Source: Cloeon dipterum (taxonomy: Eukaryota > Arthropoda > Insecta > Ephemeroptera > Baetidae). From it: DNA of 64,000 nucleotides. The position numbers were made by a program, and so were the translations under genes. The notes below the pieces were generated by a model. The model saw only the letters and a list, made by a program, of their open reading frames with translations. It ran no database searches and had not been told where the DNA came from. Below, piece by piece: positions 1 to 13,300 of this stretch (within the stretch, counting starts at the first letter, position 1; the number at the start of each line of letters is the position of its first letter). The DNA is taken from positions 18,621,681 to 18,685,680 of the forward strand of contig NC_088786.1 of NCBI RefSeq assembly GCF_949628265.1, written 5' to 3'.

Positions 1-1349
1 ACTCGTCGATGAAAAGACACGTCCCCAAAGATAATTAGAATCCTTTCTTGGCGGAATGGAACAAAAGCGGCGCGGCGAAAATCGATGAGAACGAGAGCCG
101 GCGTTTTCGAATCAGCGCGCCGCTTTTTGGAACTGTTAGTGCATTTTACGGCGCGGGCGTCGCTCAGTGTATATCATTTTCGAGTGGTAATTTTGCGAAG
201 ACGACTGCTGGAGCAGTGTCGGGGGACAAAGGTTGTCTCGCGGAAAGTTTCTGGGGCGCATGCAGCAGAGACACTGCTATTACAATATACATACGAAGGG
301 GACGCGACGAATAATGGAGAACATTTTGTCGGAGCAGGAGCCAGCCCGACATCCTCTCTCTCTCTCACTCACTCGCATGGCGCGGCCTTGTTTCTCGTAT
401 ATTATAAAGGATTGGCACCGCGTTTTGTTTCTAAAATGCAGCGGCAGGCTCGTCTTTTGATGCCCGCACCCCATATTGATATTAGGCACGCACGCGGTAT
501 TAGTGGCGATATTTCATTCAGAATCGAAGCATTTTCATCGCTCTGAGAGCCTGCAGCAGGAAGTGGAGCACCCCTATTCAGATTCTCGGGTATCAAATCC
601 TCCCCCATGAAACAAAAGAAATCTCATTTCTTCCTCGCAAGCACCCGAGATGGGGCATAAATTTTTAGTCGCGCTTCTTTAGGCTCTTGTGATACATAAA
701 TAAAAATGCGTGAAATACCATTTACGAATTTTCCCCCTTGAACGCTAATTAATAAGATTTGGTTGCGGAGGATTTTCTCTTGTAAGCCGACAGAGTTTTA
801 ATTTTGAATCTCAACCTGACGCTCGAGCATAAGCGGCATAATAATCCACTTTGGCGGAAACAGAGGCGCTCTCCCCCTCCCCCCACCGCCACCACCAACG
901 GGCACCAGCAGCGCCAAAAGAATAAGGGTATTCTCCATAGGTATAAAATTTTTAATCAAGAAATGGCGCACAGGCGAACGAAGTCCTTTGAGAGAGAAAC
1001 TGCATGGCACTCGGCCGTCGCTAAAATAAAAAGCAGCACATGCACGCCGGCTTTTTTCCTCTCCGCGGCAGAACATGCGATAATTACTCCGTTTTCCCAG
1101 CAGCCTGATCAGAAATTACGGCCCGTTCGATTTTGAAATTCCTAATGGGGCACGTGTGCCAATCGGGAGAGGCAGAGAGAGCCAGCCATTTCGATGCTTC
1201 TTTTGTTGCGACTAATTTTGCTTTGATCTGAAAAAGGAGCGGCGCGCGCTTTTCTTGTTCACGTTCCAGAAATCATATGCAAATTCGGGCCGAAACGTGG
1301 AAAGCAGGCCTGCGCGAGCGTATGAATGGAGCGGAATATTAAAAAAGAA

Positions 1350-1352
<3 letters not shown>

Positions 1353-1390
<38 letters not shown>

Positions 1391-1424
1391 CCGGAGCACG
1401 CTCTCTCTCTCTCTCTTTCTCTCC
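1353..1424. repeat. (GA)n followed by (CT)n, inverted microsatellite pair
   Basis: A GA run of about 37 bases (1353-1389) is followed after a roughly 11-base spacer by a CT-rich run (about 1401-1424). The two runs are reverse complements of each other, so either strand could fold into a long hairpin. Confidence 0.9.
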
Positions 1425-3244
1425 CTCAATCAATACTACAGCACGATACTGCAATATGGGTTTCATATTGAGTGGGTATCCCGATGTATTAGTAATAGTA
1501 GTTGAAAAGGGTTGCAGCAGAGTGTGGCGGCCATAGAATTTAAAGGCCCGCCGCCAGCCAGCCCCAGCAGCTCTCGGTCACGTCATCAGCCGTGTGTGTG
1601 TATATTCCAGGCCGGCCCATCTCATTTATTACAAGCCATGAAAAATGATGTGAAATTCATTAATCTTGTTAGGTACCGAGTGTGCGGCAATTAGTACGTG
1701 TTAAAGCGCGGCTCCTGGACCGGCTGGTGGCTGACTCCACCTGAATTGTCCGCAAAACGATCAGCTAAAGTCATTTATTTGCCCCGTGCGCGAGCGGGTG
1801 AATGCTACTATTTTTTGTCACCAAAACGTGCGCTTTCGATGGAATGACGCTCTCGCTAATTAGAACCACTCCGACCGTATTGATCTCCAAGCCAGATTGA
1901 TATTGATTGGCAGGATATATTGATTGGCCTTTTTCTATAATAAAAGTGACAGCTAGTGAATTTAGGTTTTAAGTGCAAAACATAATTTTTATCTTTAACC
2001 TGACGGTTATTAACAAGGTTGTGGATTTTAGACCATCGATTATTTATTTTTGAGCTTCCAATCATCATCATGCTGGGGGTGATCAAATGAACGCGAATCA
2101 TGCAATATTATAATAAAGATAATAACAATTAAAAATGGCGTTCAATTCATGAAAAGAAGAAAAATCACATAAATATTTTTTGAACAATTATCCAGTTTGG
2201 AATAGAAATATACATAATATCCATCAATTTCTTAAAAATAACCTTTTTGGTTCGTGCATTTGGTGCAATACCCCCTAAGAAAATAACATTTGTATTGAAA
2301 TATAAACAAAAAATTGAAATATAAGTAAATTTGGATAAAATTAACCGACTAATTCGGCTCAGAAACCGTATATTTAACATAAAATAATCTAAAATATTCG
2401 GCTATTATTTACCGAATAAAACACGTCAATAATTCACAGCCCAAATACTCAATGTTCAGTTTTAGAAATTTTCAGTTTCTCTTGAGGATCAAAGCACATA
2501 TTATGAAGGCAGATGATGGCTGAGCTGTGCTCCCCTCAATGATGCCATGTGATTTTTGTTTACAATTGTGTATTATCGCCATCTGGCCATTTGCTTACAT
2601 AACCAGTTGCCTAAAATTTTAACGTCCCAAGCTCCCAGATGAAACGAACACAAACTGCGTTAATCTTTTGCAATTTGGGTTTTTGATTAGGTCTCTTATC
2701 TACATTCTTATTAACAAATTAATTTAGATTTAGTTTGTTAAAACATCACATAGGAGACAAAAATATATGTTCATTATTTGAAATAAATGAAATACAAAGC
2801 AGTCCTTTTCCTAAAGTTTGGCAACGATAAAGGAGTCGGGGTTGCAAGTTGTTGCAACAGGATGAGATTAATTAGCGTAGACAAAGGTAGCGGCCATCAC
2901 TCACAGCAATTTGATTAAATACGCGGGGAATGTGGTGGGCACCGCAATTAACAAAAGAGCCACTCGTCGTTGTGTCTGTATATGTACCTGACCCTGAGAA
3001 ATTTATCCGCCGAGTGGATGGTTGCCAACAGCCATGGCAGGGGTGGGTATGGGGTGCCGGCGGATTGAGCGAGCCGGCCGGAGAGCAGCCAACAGCAGCC
3101 ACTCCATATGAGCGATAAGCCCCTATTATATAAACCAACACACTCGAATAAATCTTTGACTTAAATCCCAAATATAGCGGCGGCAGCGACCCAGTGAAGT
3201 TGATATTATGTTTTCATCCAGCCGGCAGTGATGCGTTTGTGATT

Positions 3245-3246
<2 letters not shown>

Positions 3247-3280
<34 letters not shown>

Positions 3281-3297
3281 CTCTCTCGCTCTCTCTC
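3247..3297. repeat. (CT)n microsatellite
   Basis: About 50 bases of CT dinucleotides interrupted by two CTCG units, followed by a short GC-rich patch. This is a simple sequence repeat with no coding potential. Confidence 0.9.
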
Positions 3298-4259
3298 CGC
3301 GGCGCACCCTTTTTATTCGCTCTTTCTCTTTTCTCCCTCCGTCGCCGGGCGAAACAATAATGTCAGCTAGCCTATTTCGTTTTATCACCCGATGCATTAT
3401 TCTTGCAATGGATTTACAGCCCAGCACTCGATTAAATTTGTGTCGTATTAAATTTTATTGTCTGCTTGCTCGAATATTCCAAATTTAAGACCATGACTGT
3501 GTGGCCATATTGGGGGAAAATAAAAATCGTAATGTTAATTATGAGTTTAATACTTTTAACAGCAATGGGAAAATTCGACAAGCTGCGTGCAGGCTGCTTC
3601 TTTCACTGGTGCACTTTTATGCGCCTCAATCGGGAATCGTTTGATCTCCACTCCGCAAAACATATTCAAAGGCTCGATCTAAATAAAATAAACAGAAACG
3701 CAAAATAGCACGAGTACATCAATTAATCCTGTAGCTTTCCTAGGAAGGATTTTCTATTTACCGTGTTGCTCCTTATGGGTCAAATCCTGTTGCGAATCAC
3801 TGCGCGAAATAAATCTTGGAAAAGAGCGAAACAGACAAATTGCTCGCCAGCCAATCATCTCTAACAGGCCAATAAAATATTTCTACAAAACATAAGTATA
3901 GAAAATGGTCGGAGCCAATTTGAATGAATTGCTACTTGGCTGCTCGCAGGAGAATAATAAATAAACCACTGATTGATATTCAAATATGGGGCTAGCCCTA
4001 TTTCGGCAAATAACACACGAGACTCATTTCATATACGGAACTGATGCAAGGAAGTTCGCAGCGCTCGAGTGTAAACAAGCAGATTTTTGCGGCGGGTTGG
4101 CGAGTAATCATGCAAGTCGGTCGGTCTCTCATCTAAATTTGAATAAGCGAGCGTCTCGTCGGCTGCAATTCATTTTCGAGCCAAGCCGTGAGAGAGAGAG
4201 ATGGGAAAATGAAGGCAGCAGGGGCCGCGCGCTGCCGGCGGTGAGCCTTCATTTTTAAG

Positions 4260-4278
4260 TTGTGTGTGTGTGTGTGTG
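4260..4278. repeat. (TG)n microsatellite
   Basis: A short uninterrupted TG dinucleotide run of 19 bases in non-coding sequence. Confidence 0.85.
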
Positions 4279-7200
4279 CAAGAAGCAAGGAAGACGGCAC
4301 GGGCGCTCGCTCTCCAACCAAAATAAAGTGTAATTTTAGCAGAGAAGCATGTGCAGGCAAGGAACGGCGCGCGTGATATCACTCCCGAGTGTTATTATTT
4401 TTAGAGCCCGTGTGCTGTACACACAAATTCATTTTCCATGCATTATTCAGCGGCCGGGCATGTGCGTTCTGTTGTTCCCCGTTCCGGTCCGCTCCGGCTG
4501 CACCTTTCCATTCTGCGTGCGCGCAAATTACAATCCTCGAAATTGCTCCGCCGGCTAATTTATACCCCCGCAACTTGTCTGCCGCTGGGTGTTAACGCGC
4601 AAGCAATTTGTCAAGTTTCGAGCCTCCTGCTTTTGCCCACCCTCTCGTCTTTATTTTGTATATTACGTCGCAGCCAATTTATTACCTCTCCTAATTTATG
4701 GCTTATCGCTGCGCGCGCTCGCAACTTCAGGCAAGCCACAAACTAGACCATTCGACGCAATGACATTCGCAAAAATACTCACAAGCAAATTCTGTTCGGA
4801 ATTGCCCACCGTTTTTCTCTAACCGCTCAATTAGCAACTTTTTATGGATCAACTTGCTTCTCTTTCGTACGAGAGTGCTTAAAGTGGATTAACACACGGC
4901 AAGAATTAATAGATTTGTTAGTCAAATTGTCAGTTGTAATAATTTGTTTTAAAATGTGCAATAGTCAAAAAAGGACCTTGGTAAGCTTAAAATTCATATT
5001 TTGCAAATTTCCTCCAAAATTTACATCACTTAACCATATTTTCTTGGCCGATTTCGATTCCTCTCGTCGAGATGTATCCAACGACCTATGATTCTTTTCC
5101 TTTTTTTAGGAATCTCTTTGTTGGGAAATAAAATAAGCATGCTAAATTTGCAGCCACTTTTCTAAATAATTTACAGACAATTTTTGCTTGAGATTAATCT
5201 GTAGAGCTAGATTAGTTTCGGAATAGGCAACAAAGATTTTCCGGAGTTTTGCAGTATCAATCCTCTTTAAATTAAAACGGAGATTGTAATGTGTAAGACT
5301 TGTGTGCTTGAAAAGTATTTTTGATCAAGTGTACTGATTGTGAGTTTGCAATTATTTAATGTTTCGCCAAACGCAGAAAGAACTTGAACAAATCCAACAA
5401 ATTAACTTAACTTCTTGCTGGTTTATTTTGTGGCATCAGCGCTCAATGAATGGATTCATTCATTAAATCCTTGAGCTTTAAATACCGCGGCAGGGGAAAA
5501 GTGAAAAAAGAGCAAAATTGTACTTTCATTCAAAATATTACCTCTAAAATTGGGTGTATTTGTCTTTTTAATGCTGGACGTGACGCTAACAACCCATGTA
5601 GGATAAAATAACTCCAATTAATTAGCGATAAAAAATTTTAATATTTGAAAAATGCGACCACTCGAGGTTGTTTCCATGTTCAATAAAATTAAAACCAGGC
5701 TTCATCCTCGTTGTCAAAAGAGATTCGTCAGTTTTAGTTGACTGGGTTCACTGTGGTAAAAAAAACTCGTAATTTGCTCTTTGGGCAAGAAACCAATTTC
5801 AACAGCAAAGTCCACCCTCCCAAGTAAGCGTAATGTTAAATGCAAATTATGTTTACTTTTGCTTTAGACCCACCACAGAGCAGCGTTTTCTATAGCGGCC
5901 GAGCAAAGTTGTGTGGCAGAATAGTTGCGGCGGCGTTCATATTTTTCAAAGTCAATAACAAATACACCAGCAGCAGCAGCGGCTCGGCTTTTTGCAATGG
6001 AAAACTGTGTATTTCTGCACACATTCACAGAGGCAGGCAGCCAGCCAGCACATACACACGACTCGCGGAACATGCATACATTTAAAAACCGGCGTTTTAT
6101 CATCACGTGAAATCGCATGCAGAGCAGTGCGCCGAGAGAGAGAAAAAAACTGCTGAAAACGCCAGCAGCGAGCTGCTTTCGCGCAATAAATAATTCAAAA
6201 TCCAGAATTGATTCCTTGCTTCCCGCGTGGATATACGGAATTAAGTGAGTACGAGCTCCTGTAAAAACTTAAATCACGCTGAGCACGCCGTGTAAAATAT
6301 TGGCTTTTCCGTCTGGCAAAATAGCCCTAAATTTCTCGAAGGTATTTTATCTGGATGAAGTAATCAAGCTTAAGGGTTTTTAAAATAGTCTTGAAACTTG
6401 AAATCGGACATGTAGTTTTTGAAACAGTTTACTAGCAATTTTTCCAAATAATTAAAATTGTTTTAACAATATTTAAAATGTAGAAAAAATAATGTTTAAT
6501 TTAAAATGGTCAAATTTAACATTTAATAAGTTAATTTCACATAAATTTAAAATAATTAAATTTAGTTGAATACTCAAAAGACTAAAATATAATCAGACAA
6601 CCAGCCGCATAAAGACATTAAAATTATTAGTTATGGATGGTCCCAAATTAGATATACCAACCAGGAAAAAAGGTCAAAATCAAAATTTAAATTTAACAAA
6701 TTCCCCTGAGCTTCATTTAAATTTCACGGGATTTTGCAGAAAATAAAAACTAAATTAAATTTTCCTTACTCTTTTAGATTGTTTGTTCCAACTTAGTTGC
6801 CAATATATTTTTTCATCAAGTTTAACCAGAATGATACGATCGTCAGCGAGCGGGCGTGCGAGTTGGCTTTTAAGTATATAGGACACACAGTTTGGGCCGT
6901 AATTTTCGCACAAGCGCGCGCGGCGTGGAAACGAGCGCCGAGTGAGAGGAAAGACGACTGGCTGCCTCACCAAAAAGCACACCACGATTCCGTCCACTTA
7001 CAATAACACCACACATAACTGTACACAAAACAAAAAAGTTCTCACACACACAACACACACACAGCGTGTACGTATTATTTTGCACTGGCGCTCTTTCTGT
7101 TTCTCAGCGAGGAGCCGGCGACTCGCCTTCGCCTTCCGCTTCCTATCCACGAGAGCAGTGTGTGTATTTACATTGAGCAGGCAGCTTTTATTTCTGACCC

Positions 7201-8625
7201 GATAGGTATAGGCAAGATGCTCTTATTTCGGACGCTTCATTCTATTTTCTGCTACGCGCCTCTCTCATTAAGAGCAGGTGCACAACTCATTAAACACATT
7301 ACCAACTCTCCGCCGAAGCTGGCACGCCGGCCGCATGCTATCGTTCGCGTGAAATTTTAATGAGACTTATTGATGAAAACGTGCTGAAATAATTCAACAC
7401 GCGGTGGCAACCGTGAACTTTGTGGCAAAACAAATATTTGGAGGAGGTTAAATTAATCATGAATTTCGCTAATACACACTCGTGGGTTGTGGATATTACT
7501 TCAAATCGCGTCATTTCCGGTAATTACCAAGGAACCTCTCGAATTTTAAAGCAAATTTGTTGCGTCATTCATTGACTTTCATGAATTAAAAGAAAATTAC
7601 CAATTTTTATTCAGCTCCATTGGTTAATTATAGTTGGTGTCTGTGGGGATTTTCATTACATTTATTTTATTAATTTATTAATTTTTTGGTGATTTTCGTT
7701 CAATCACCCCAAAATTTTGTAGTCCTATACGGGTCGGATGAGCCGATATGTTATTTCAAAATTTTTACTATTTCTTGATTCTTTGAAGAAATTTCTAATA
7801 CTATTGAATTAGAATTACAAAAATAATTTTGTTTAGCTTACTAACAAAAAATTGCCAAAAATAGTTTTTAATTTTTTAGTTAGTTTCTTACAAAAAATTA
7901 TTTAAGATATATTTTATTTTAATAAATTTTTAATTTTTGATTATTAGTTAATTTTTAAAATATAAAATTCTAAAATTTTTATTAAAAAACTAATATACCT
8001 TTTATAAAATTTTTAAACACTTTAAATTTTATATTTTCTCAGGTTGTTTTGGGGTATCAGGAGATTCGATTAAATAAACTGGTAAAGTCTCGTCTCTTCA
8101 GAAAATCATGAATAACCCAGCACTCGATTCATTTCGTTAAGCAATTGAACCACAAATCGTCTCAGGATTGGTAAAGAATTGGATTTTTATATTACTCGTA
8201 ACATTTTTAGGGACACCTAGCTAAAAAGCGATGCTAGATAGAAAAAACCACTGGTGACTTGTTTTCGTCACAAAATATACACTTTAGATGCAAAAATGTG
8301 CAAATTTAGAGTTGCAGGACCGCGGTATGAAGAAGTTTCAATCTGAAACGAAATACTGACGGAGAATTTTATTTCGTGCGGCCGCGGGTCGAGAGGCCGA
8401 CGAGCGTGTATGTATTTGAGCGCGCACTTTGGCGAGCCGGCGAGCGCGGAGCGCGCTGCTCCCCATTCAGCATTAGGGCAAATTAAGCTCAGCTGAGTCG
8501 AGGGGAACACCGCAACCAGTTGTGCAACACACAGCGCGCACCGGCTCGGCAAACGAAAGGAAAGCTCTCGAGCAGACGGACAAGTGCACTCGGCGGGACG
8601 AAAGGGAAGAAAAAATAAAACTTAC

Positions 8626-8690
8626 CCTGGGTCGTTGGGGACTTCGGCAGGGGAGCCCGCAGCGACACTATCTTGAGATTGTGCCTCCAT
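8626..8690 (-). CDS. Candidate first coding exon of a Musashi/Rbp6-type RNA-binding protein (partial)
   Basis: The ATG at 8690 (minus) has G at -3 and G at +4. It opens 21 codons plus two bases and ends at a near-perfect donor (GG|GTAAGT at 8626/8625). The peptide starts MEAQSQDS and ends AEVPNDPG. Musashi proteins begin with a short acidic, Ser/Gly-rich leader ending HDPG or NDPG directly before the first RRM (KMFIGGLSW), and vertebrate MSI2 also starts MEA. The leader length, ending and GC-rich setting fit. The RRM exons would lie left of the window behind an intron longer than 8.6 kb, so the identity rests on about 22 residues. Musashi/Rbp6 proteins bind mRNA and control translation in neural and germline cells. 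Another gene with a similar leader is possible. Confidence 0.5.
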
Positions 8691-9447
8691 CACTAACAAG
8701 TAAAAAAGTTCCTCTGGTGTAGCAATTATGGAAAACTTTGAAGCCAACTGGTCGACGGACAGAGCGAGAGCAGAGACGGTCTGGCGGTGGAGCGAGCGAG
8801 CGGTGTCTTGGTCGGACGAAGCGCGCGCCGGAGGTTCGTGTACTGCGGAGTGTGTGTGAGTGTGTTGGTGCTGGTGAGACTGTGACGGACGAGTCAGCGG
8901 CGGCGGCTGCGGTGGCGACTGCTGCTGAGACTTGGGTCGGAGGAGCGTGCCGGCCGGTGCGGGATGCTGGACGACGACGTTGGTGCTGACCACTCGGAAC
9001 TACCCACTACGAGTAAAAAACGGCGCGTGAAGCACGTGTTTTCGGCAAAGCGGTGCGCGGCGGCCGAAAACGACAACGAGAGACCGACAACTCAACTATC
9101 TATCTATGGAGCCCGACGACTACGGCTAGTTTGGCGGTCGTGCTGCTGGGCACAGTACCAACACAGGACTGACGGACTGAGTCGAGCCGACTTGCTCCGG
9201 TGTGCTACTCGAGGAGTCGAGGAGAGCGGCGGGCGGGCGGGCGGCGAGCGAGCACCGTCGTAGGGGAGTAAGACCAAGAGAGTGATGGAAAGGGAAATTC
9301 GGAAGGATGGGTGCCGGGTTGCAGAGTTCCAGGCGAAGGGGCAACGAGGCGGAGCCCCGCGTTCAAAGTTGCGCGCGCTTCCCTGATGGACGTCCGTGCC
9401 GGCCTCCGTGATTGGGTGCAATCCGTGCGCTCCCCTCGCGCACACGC

Positions 9448-9467
9448 TGACGTCACGCGGTGACGTC
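9448..9467. promoter_or_regulatory. CRE palindrome plus second CRE half-site
   Basis: A full TGACGTCA palindrome (9448-9455) is followed 5 bases later by TGACGTC (9461-9467), inside the GC-rich island upstream of the Musashi-like exon. This is the known CREB/ATF binding consensus. Its function here is inferred. Confidence 0.5.
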
Positions 9468-10386
9468 GGTGCGCACCGATCGATACACCGGCGCGCGGAG
9501 GGGCCACCACGTCCACGCCGTGCCAAGCGGCCGGGAGGGTGGCTGGGCGCACGGGGTGGGAATGGCAAGATGCATCCCCCAGATAAAGGGCGCCAGCTCG
9601 GGCCGGCGAGGAGGTAGAGGATCGCGGAAGCCGGCTCCGCGCTTTCCGGGTGCGGGGGTGGAAGCGCCCGCCGCGCCTTGCGCCGCGTTGCGGTGGGTCT
9701 GGGCTCGGAAGTGGGCGCCGCGCAGCCGGATTTTCGCATTTTTTGATGAACACATTACCAGCCGCTCTGCCGACAAATATAATCACTCTCTGTGCGCGTT
9801 GCGTTGCGCGTGCACGACTTTACTGCGCCTCATTATCTCGGCTTTAGCATTGAATAAATTGAGGTTCCAATTAATTTCATAATGAATTTTGACTTCAAAA
9901 CTCATTTCGCTCATCGCATGGCAATTTTTGTGTTTCCTTCTGTTTCTATGGCAACATTAAATTTTGTAGAAATTTAGACGATTTAATAGCGATAAACCAC
10001 CATGATCAATTTAGAAAGAATTTAATGATCGATCTCTTCATGAATTATTTATCTGCAATTAATAATTCATATTATTTATTATCGTGCGGCCCTGATGCTA
10101 ATGGTAAACAGACGACGCACATCCCTTTCCCGCATTAATTCGTATGCGCTACGAATGCCCCGCCATCTGCTACAGGAGTTTGGTAACTTTTGAGATTTTG
10201 CCGGCTGACCCGGCTGTCATCTCTTGAAGTAATCATCTGTCGAGTTCCGCGAGTCCTTATCTTTTCGAGCTTTCACGGCATTATTTATATCTGGAGAGCG
10301 ATTTTGAAATAGGAATTAATTAAATATTGATACAAGGCAAACTTCTTCAATTTAAAAGACCAGTGCCAATCTCGGAGTAATTGACA

Positions 10387-13300
10387 ATGAGTCGCAAAAA
10401 GGTAGTGTTTTGATTTTTTTGCGCAATTCACATCTGACAAGATGATTAATTATTTGCCCTATCGTTGTTTTGCTTTGACAGCTTCTGCAAATGATTTTCT
10501 AATGGTGTTGGATATTTTCTTTTCGCAGCCAAACCTTGTCTTTATCGTTTGGGACATTGGACACAAGTCAAACGCAGTTGCTCCTGATGGACAGTCCTAT
10601 TTTGATTTGCAGAAGAAGTGCATTAACAAGATAATTTCTAATAAGGTAAAAAATCTAGTAATTTGTCTCGTAAAAATTCAATTAATTAGCAGAGATTTTC
10701 TTTAGTTTGCTTTAAAAATGAGACAATAATGGAGAAAAAAACGAGATTGGAAAGTATTGCGGAGAATAATAAATCGATCTCTGTTTGGAATGAGAAATTA
10801 CCAAAAATATATGCGGCCAGTTGTTAAAATAATATTAATAAAAAATGCAACGAGATGATCGATTTAATAAAATGAATCAAGCAATGTTTTTCATTAATTT
10901 TTTAACTACATTATATTCCATTACTGATCGTGTTGAATGTTTAATTCTAGCCTGATTAAATTATATAATTTATTTCAAATCAGGTGTTGTTTGAGCCTAA
11001 GGACCAAGTGGCTTTGCTCAAGTATGCAACCACCGAGACTGAACATCCTGGGGACATGGACACATTCCCCAACATCCACTTTCAATGTGACTTTGACACC
11101 GACAAAATCAAAATCATGGACGCTGTGGATGCGACAGCTCCCACAGACATTGAGCAGGAATTTTTGGGCGCGCTTTGTGTCGCTCTTAGCATCCTAAAAG
11201 ATCAGGTTTCATCAGAGCAGCAGTCAACCAGCAAGTCAAGCAAGGCTAAGCCGTAAATTGGGATATTTTAATTTGAAACAGTTAATTGATAGAAATTTCA
11301 CAGTTCTGCTCCATATGAGAGCCTGAAAATTATCCTCCTTTCAAGTCTTGTTGGAGAGTACAGAAATGCAGAAACAAAATCGATCACCAAGCACCTGAAG
11401 AAGATCAAAGGATTGGATTGCTCGTTATTTGTCATGTAAGCACTGCAGAAAATCTGCATTTTGATTTTTAACAAATTTTTCAGAGGTCCAACCAAAAAGC
11501 CTGAGTTAGAAGAACTCGAGGGAGAGGAAAATCTGGATTATTTTGCCCAATATCCGGACTCTTTTAATGCAGACACAGCGCTTTCTATCATCTTCAAATA
11601 TGTAATTCTCTCCTTGTGAACTCTTCAATTAATTTTTTCAACCTAAAAGGTAAATGGAGTGTATTGGTGCCATGACGAAGCTCTGTTGAACCTGAGCAGT
11701 ACCACCAGCAAAAAGGTTTCCCCAAGGAATTCAAAGATATTGCTTGAGCTTGGAACGGACTTCAAGATCAAAGTGCAATACTTCAACGAGGTAATTAAAA
11801 ACCCTTAGGTTTTGACGCTTTAGTTTTTGCAAAATTAGAGGAATTGTGTTGTATCCAACAAGTTAAAAGCACGCGCCTTGTTTTGCCCAAAAAATAGCTA
11901 CATTAAATATGAAGTGCCCAGAAACATACATGAAATACCCATAATGATTTTGCCTGGCAACTGCTCTTTTAAAGCGTTTGCCAAGTATCACATATTGTTC
12001 ATGCCACGGAAAAACGGCCATTTTTTATCATCTCATTTGTAAATAAAGGCCCAGGGGCCAATATGTGAGTGATCAGCACAGATTCCTTCAGATATGGTTT
12101 TTAAGGTTTGCGAAGAGCCCAGACTGGAATTCAAAGTGCTCAACAGCGCGGACATTACAAAGAAAACCGGCTTTGACAGAGCGTACTCGGCCAAGGGTGG
12201 GAAGCGGAAGATCGTAGAGGAGGAGGAGGTGATAAAGGGTTTTAAGTTTGGCACCTCTATCATCCCCTTTTCTGAAGAGGACAAATCCGCTATGGAGTAC
12301 AAGTCAGGGCTGCCTTGCCTGAAAATTTTGGGTTTCTGTAAGAAAAGAGACATTCCTCCTATAATGCACATTGGCAACACCACAGTCAACGTTTTCCCCG
12401 TGCAGAATGACCAGGTATACCAAATAGAATCTTCCATCCGCAGTTAGATAATAAGTTTTGATCTGAGCCCAGGCTTCGATTGTGGCGTTCAAGGCACTGG
12501 TTCACACCATGCATCAAATGGGACGTGTTGCGGTCGTCAGAAGAGTCGTCATGAACAATGGAAAGCTGACTCTGGCGGCATTGATGCCCAGGATCTTGCC
12601 TGACGACGAGGTTTGTTTTATTCTTCTCTCTTAACGCTGCCAGTTTCAATTTGATGCTCTTTAGAGACTTATTTGCGTCGAGCTGCCTTTCGCAAATGAC
12701 GTCACCAGTTACAAATTCCCTAGGAGCAAGCCACAGGTTTCTGAAGAGCAACTCCAGGCAGTCAGAGATCTGGTTCAAAATATGAACCTTATGGATGCGG
12801 CTTCGTAAGTTTTTGACTTGATTTATTTTCAAAATCATATATTCAGAATAACTTTGTAAATTTCCCAAATAAAAGAAATTAAATAATTTCTTACAAAAAT
12901 TCTACAAAATTTAAATGGCAGAACGAATTAAGAAAGACAGCTCTTTGACTTGGTAAATACGTATTTTTTAGTATTCAGACTTCTGAAATCACTCAAAAAT
13001 TTGGTAAAAACAGAAACAATACATACATTTCGAAAGCAGTACTTGATTGTACCAGAAAAAATCCCACTTACGCGAAGTTGTTAAAGAAAATCATGAGCTC
13101 CAATCTTAAGAGATGATAATTTTAAAATTTAGTGTTTCGGGACTTTCCTAATTTTAATTCAATTTATAATAACGAACAATTGAATCCATTGGAAATTTAA
13201 ATTGATTTTGCTTTTAAATTAATTTTCTATTCTAATTCAATCCATTAATTTGCAACCGTTTAATTTACAATAGAGATGGAAATGAAGCGTTCCAAGCGCG

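Larger units (their letters stand above)
1..8621 (-). other. Non-coding stretch, probable first intron of the Musashi-like gene
   Basis: No exon with recognisable protein similarity was found here on either strand. The open frames are short, of biased composition and overlap simple repeats. If the exon at 8626-8690 is real, its donor opens leftwards into this stretch, so it would be an intron longer than 8.6 kb. It contains GA/CT and GT microsatellites, AT-rich spacer (about 6.4-6.8 kb and 7.6-8.1 kb) and several moderately GC-rich patches (about 4.2-4.7, 5.9-6.2 and 6.85-7.3 kb) that could be regulatory. That regulatory role is inference only. Confidence 0.4.
8360..9800. promoter_or_regulatory. 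GC-rich, CpG-rich island
   Basis: The block is strongly GC- and CpG-rich against an AT-rich background and has many GCGC, CGGCGG and GAGCGAGC strings. It covers the candidate first exon of the Musashi-like gene, its probable 5' UTR and promoter, and ends about 0.6 kb before the Ku80 start. Long open frames on both strands here, up to about 210 codons, come from stop-poor GC sequence and resemble no family I know. The likely role is a promoter island for the leftward gene, and perhaps for Ku80 on its right side. Confidence 0.6.

Noticed and set aside
9104..9739. Minus-strand open frame of 211 codons in the GC-rich island
   Set aside because: Composition-driven: Arg/Pro/Ala-rich, overlapping equally long frames on the other strand, no family resemblance and no splice logic.
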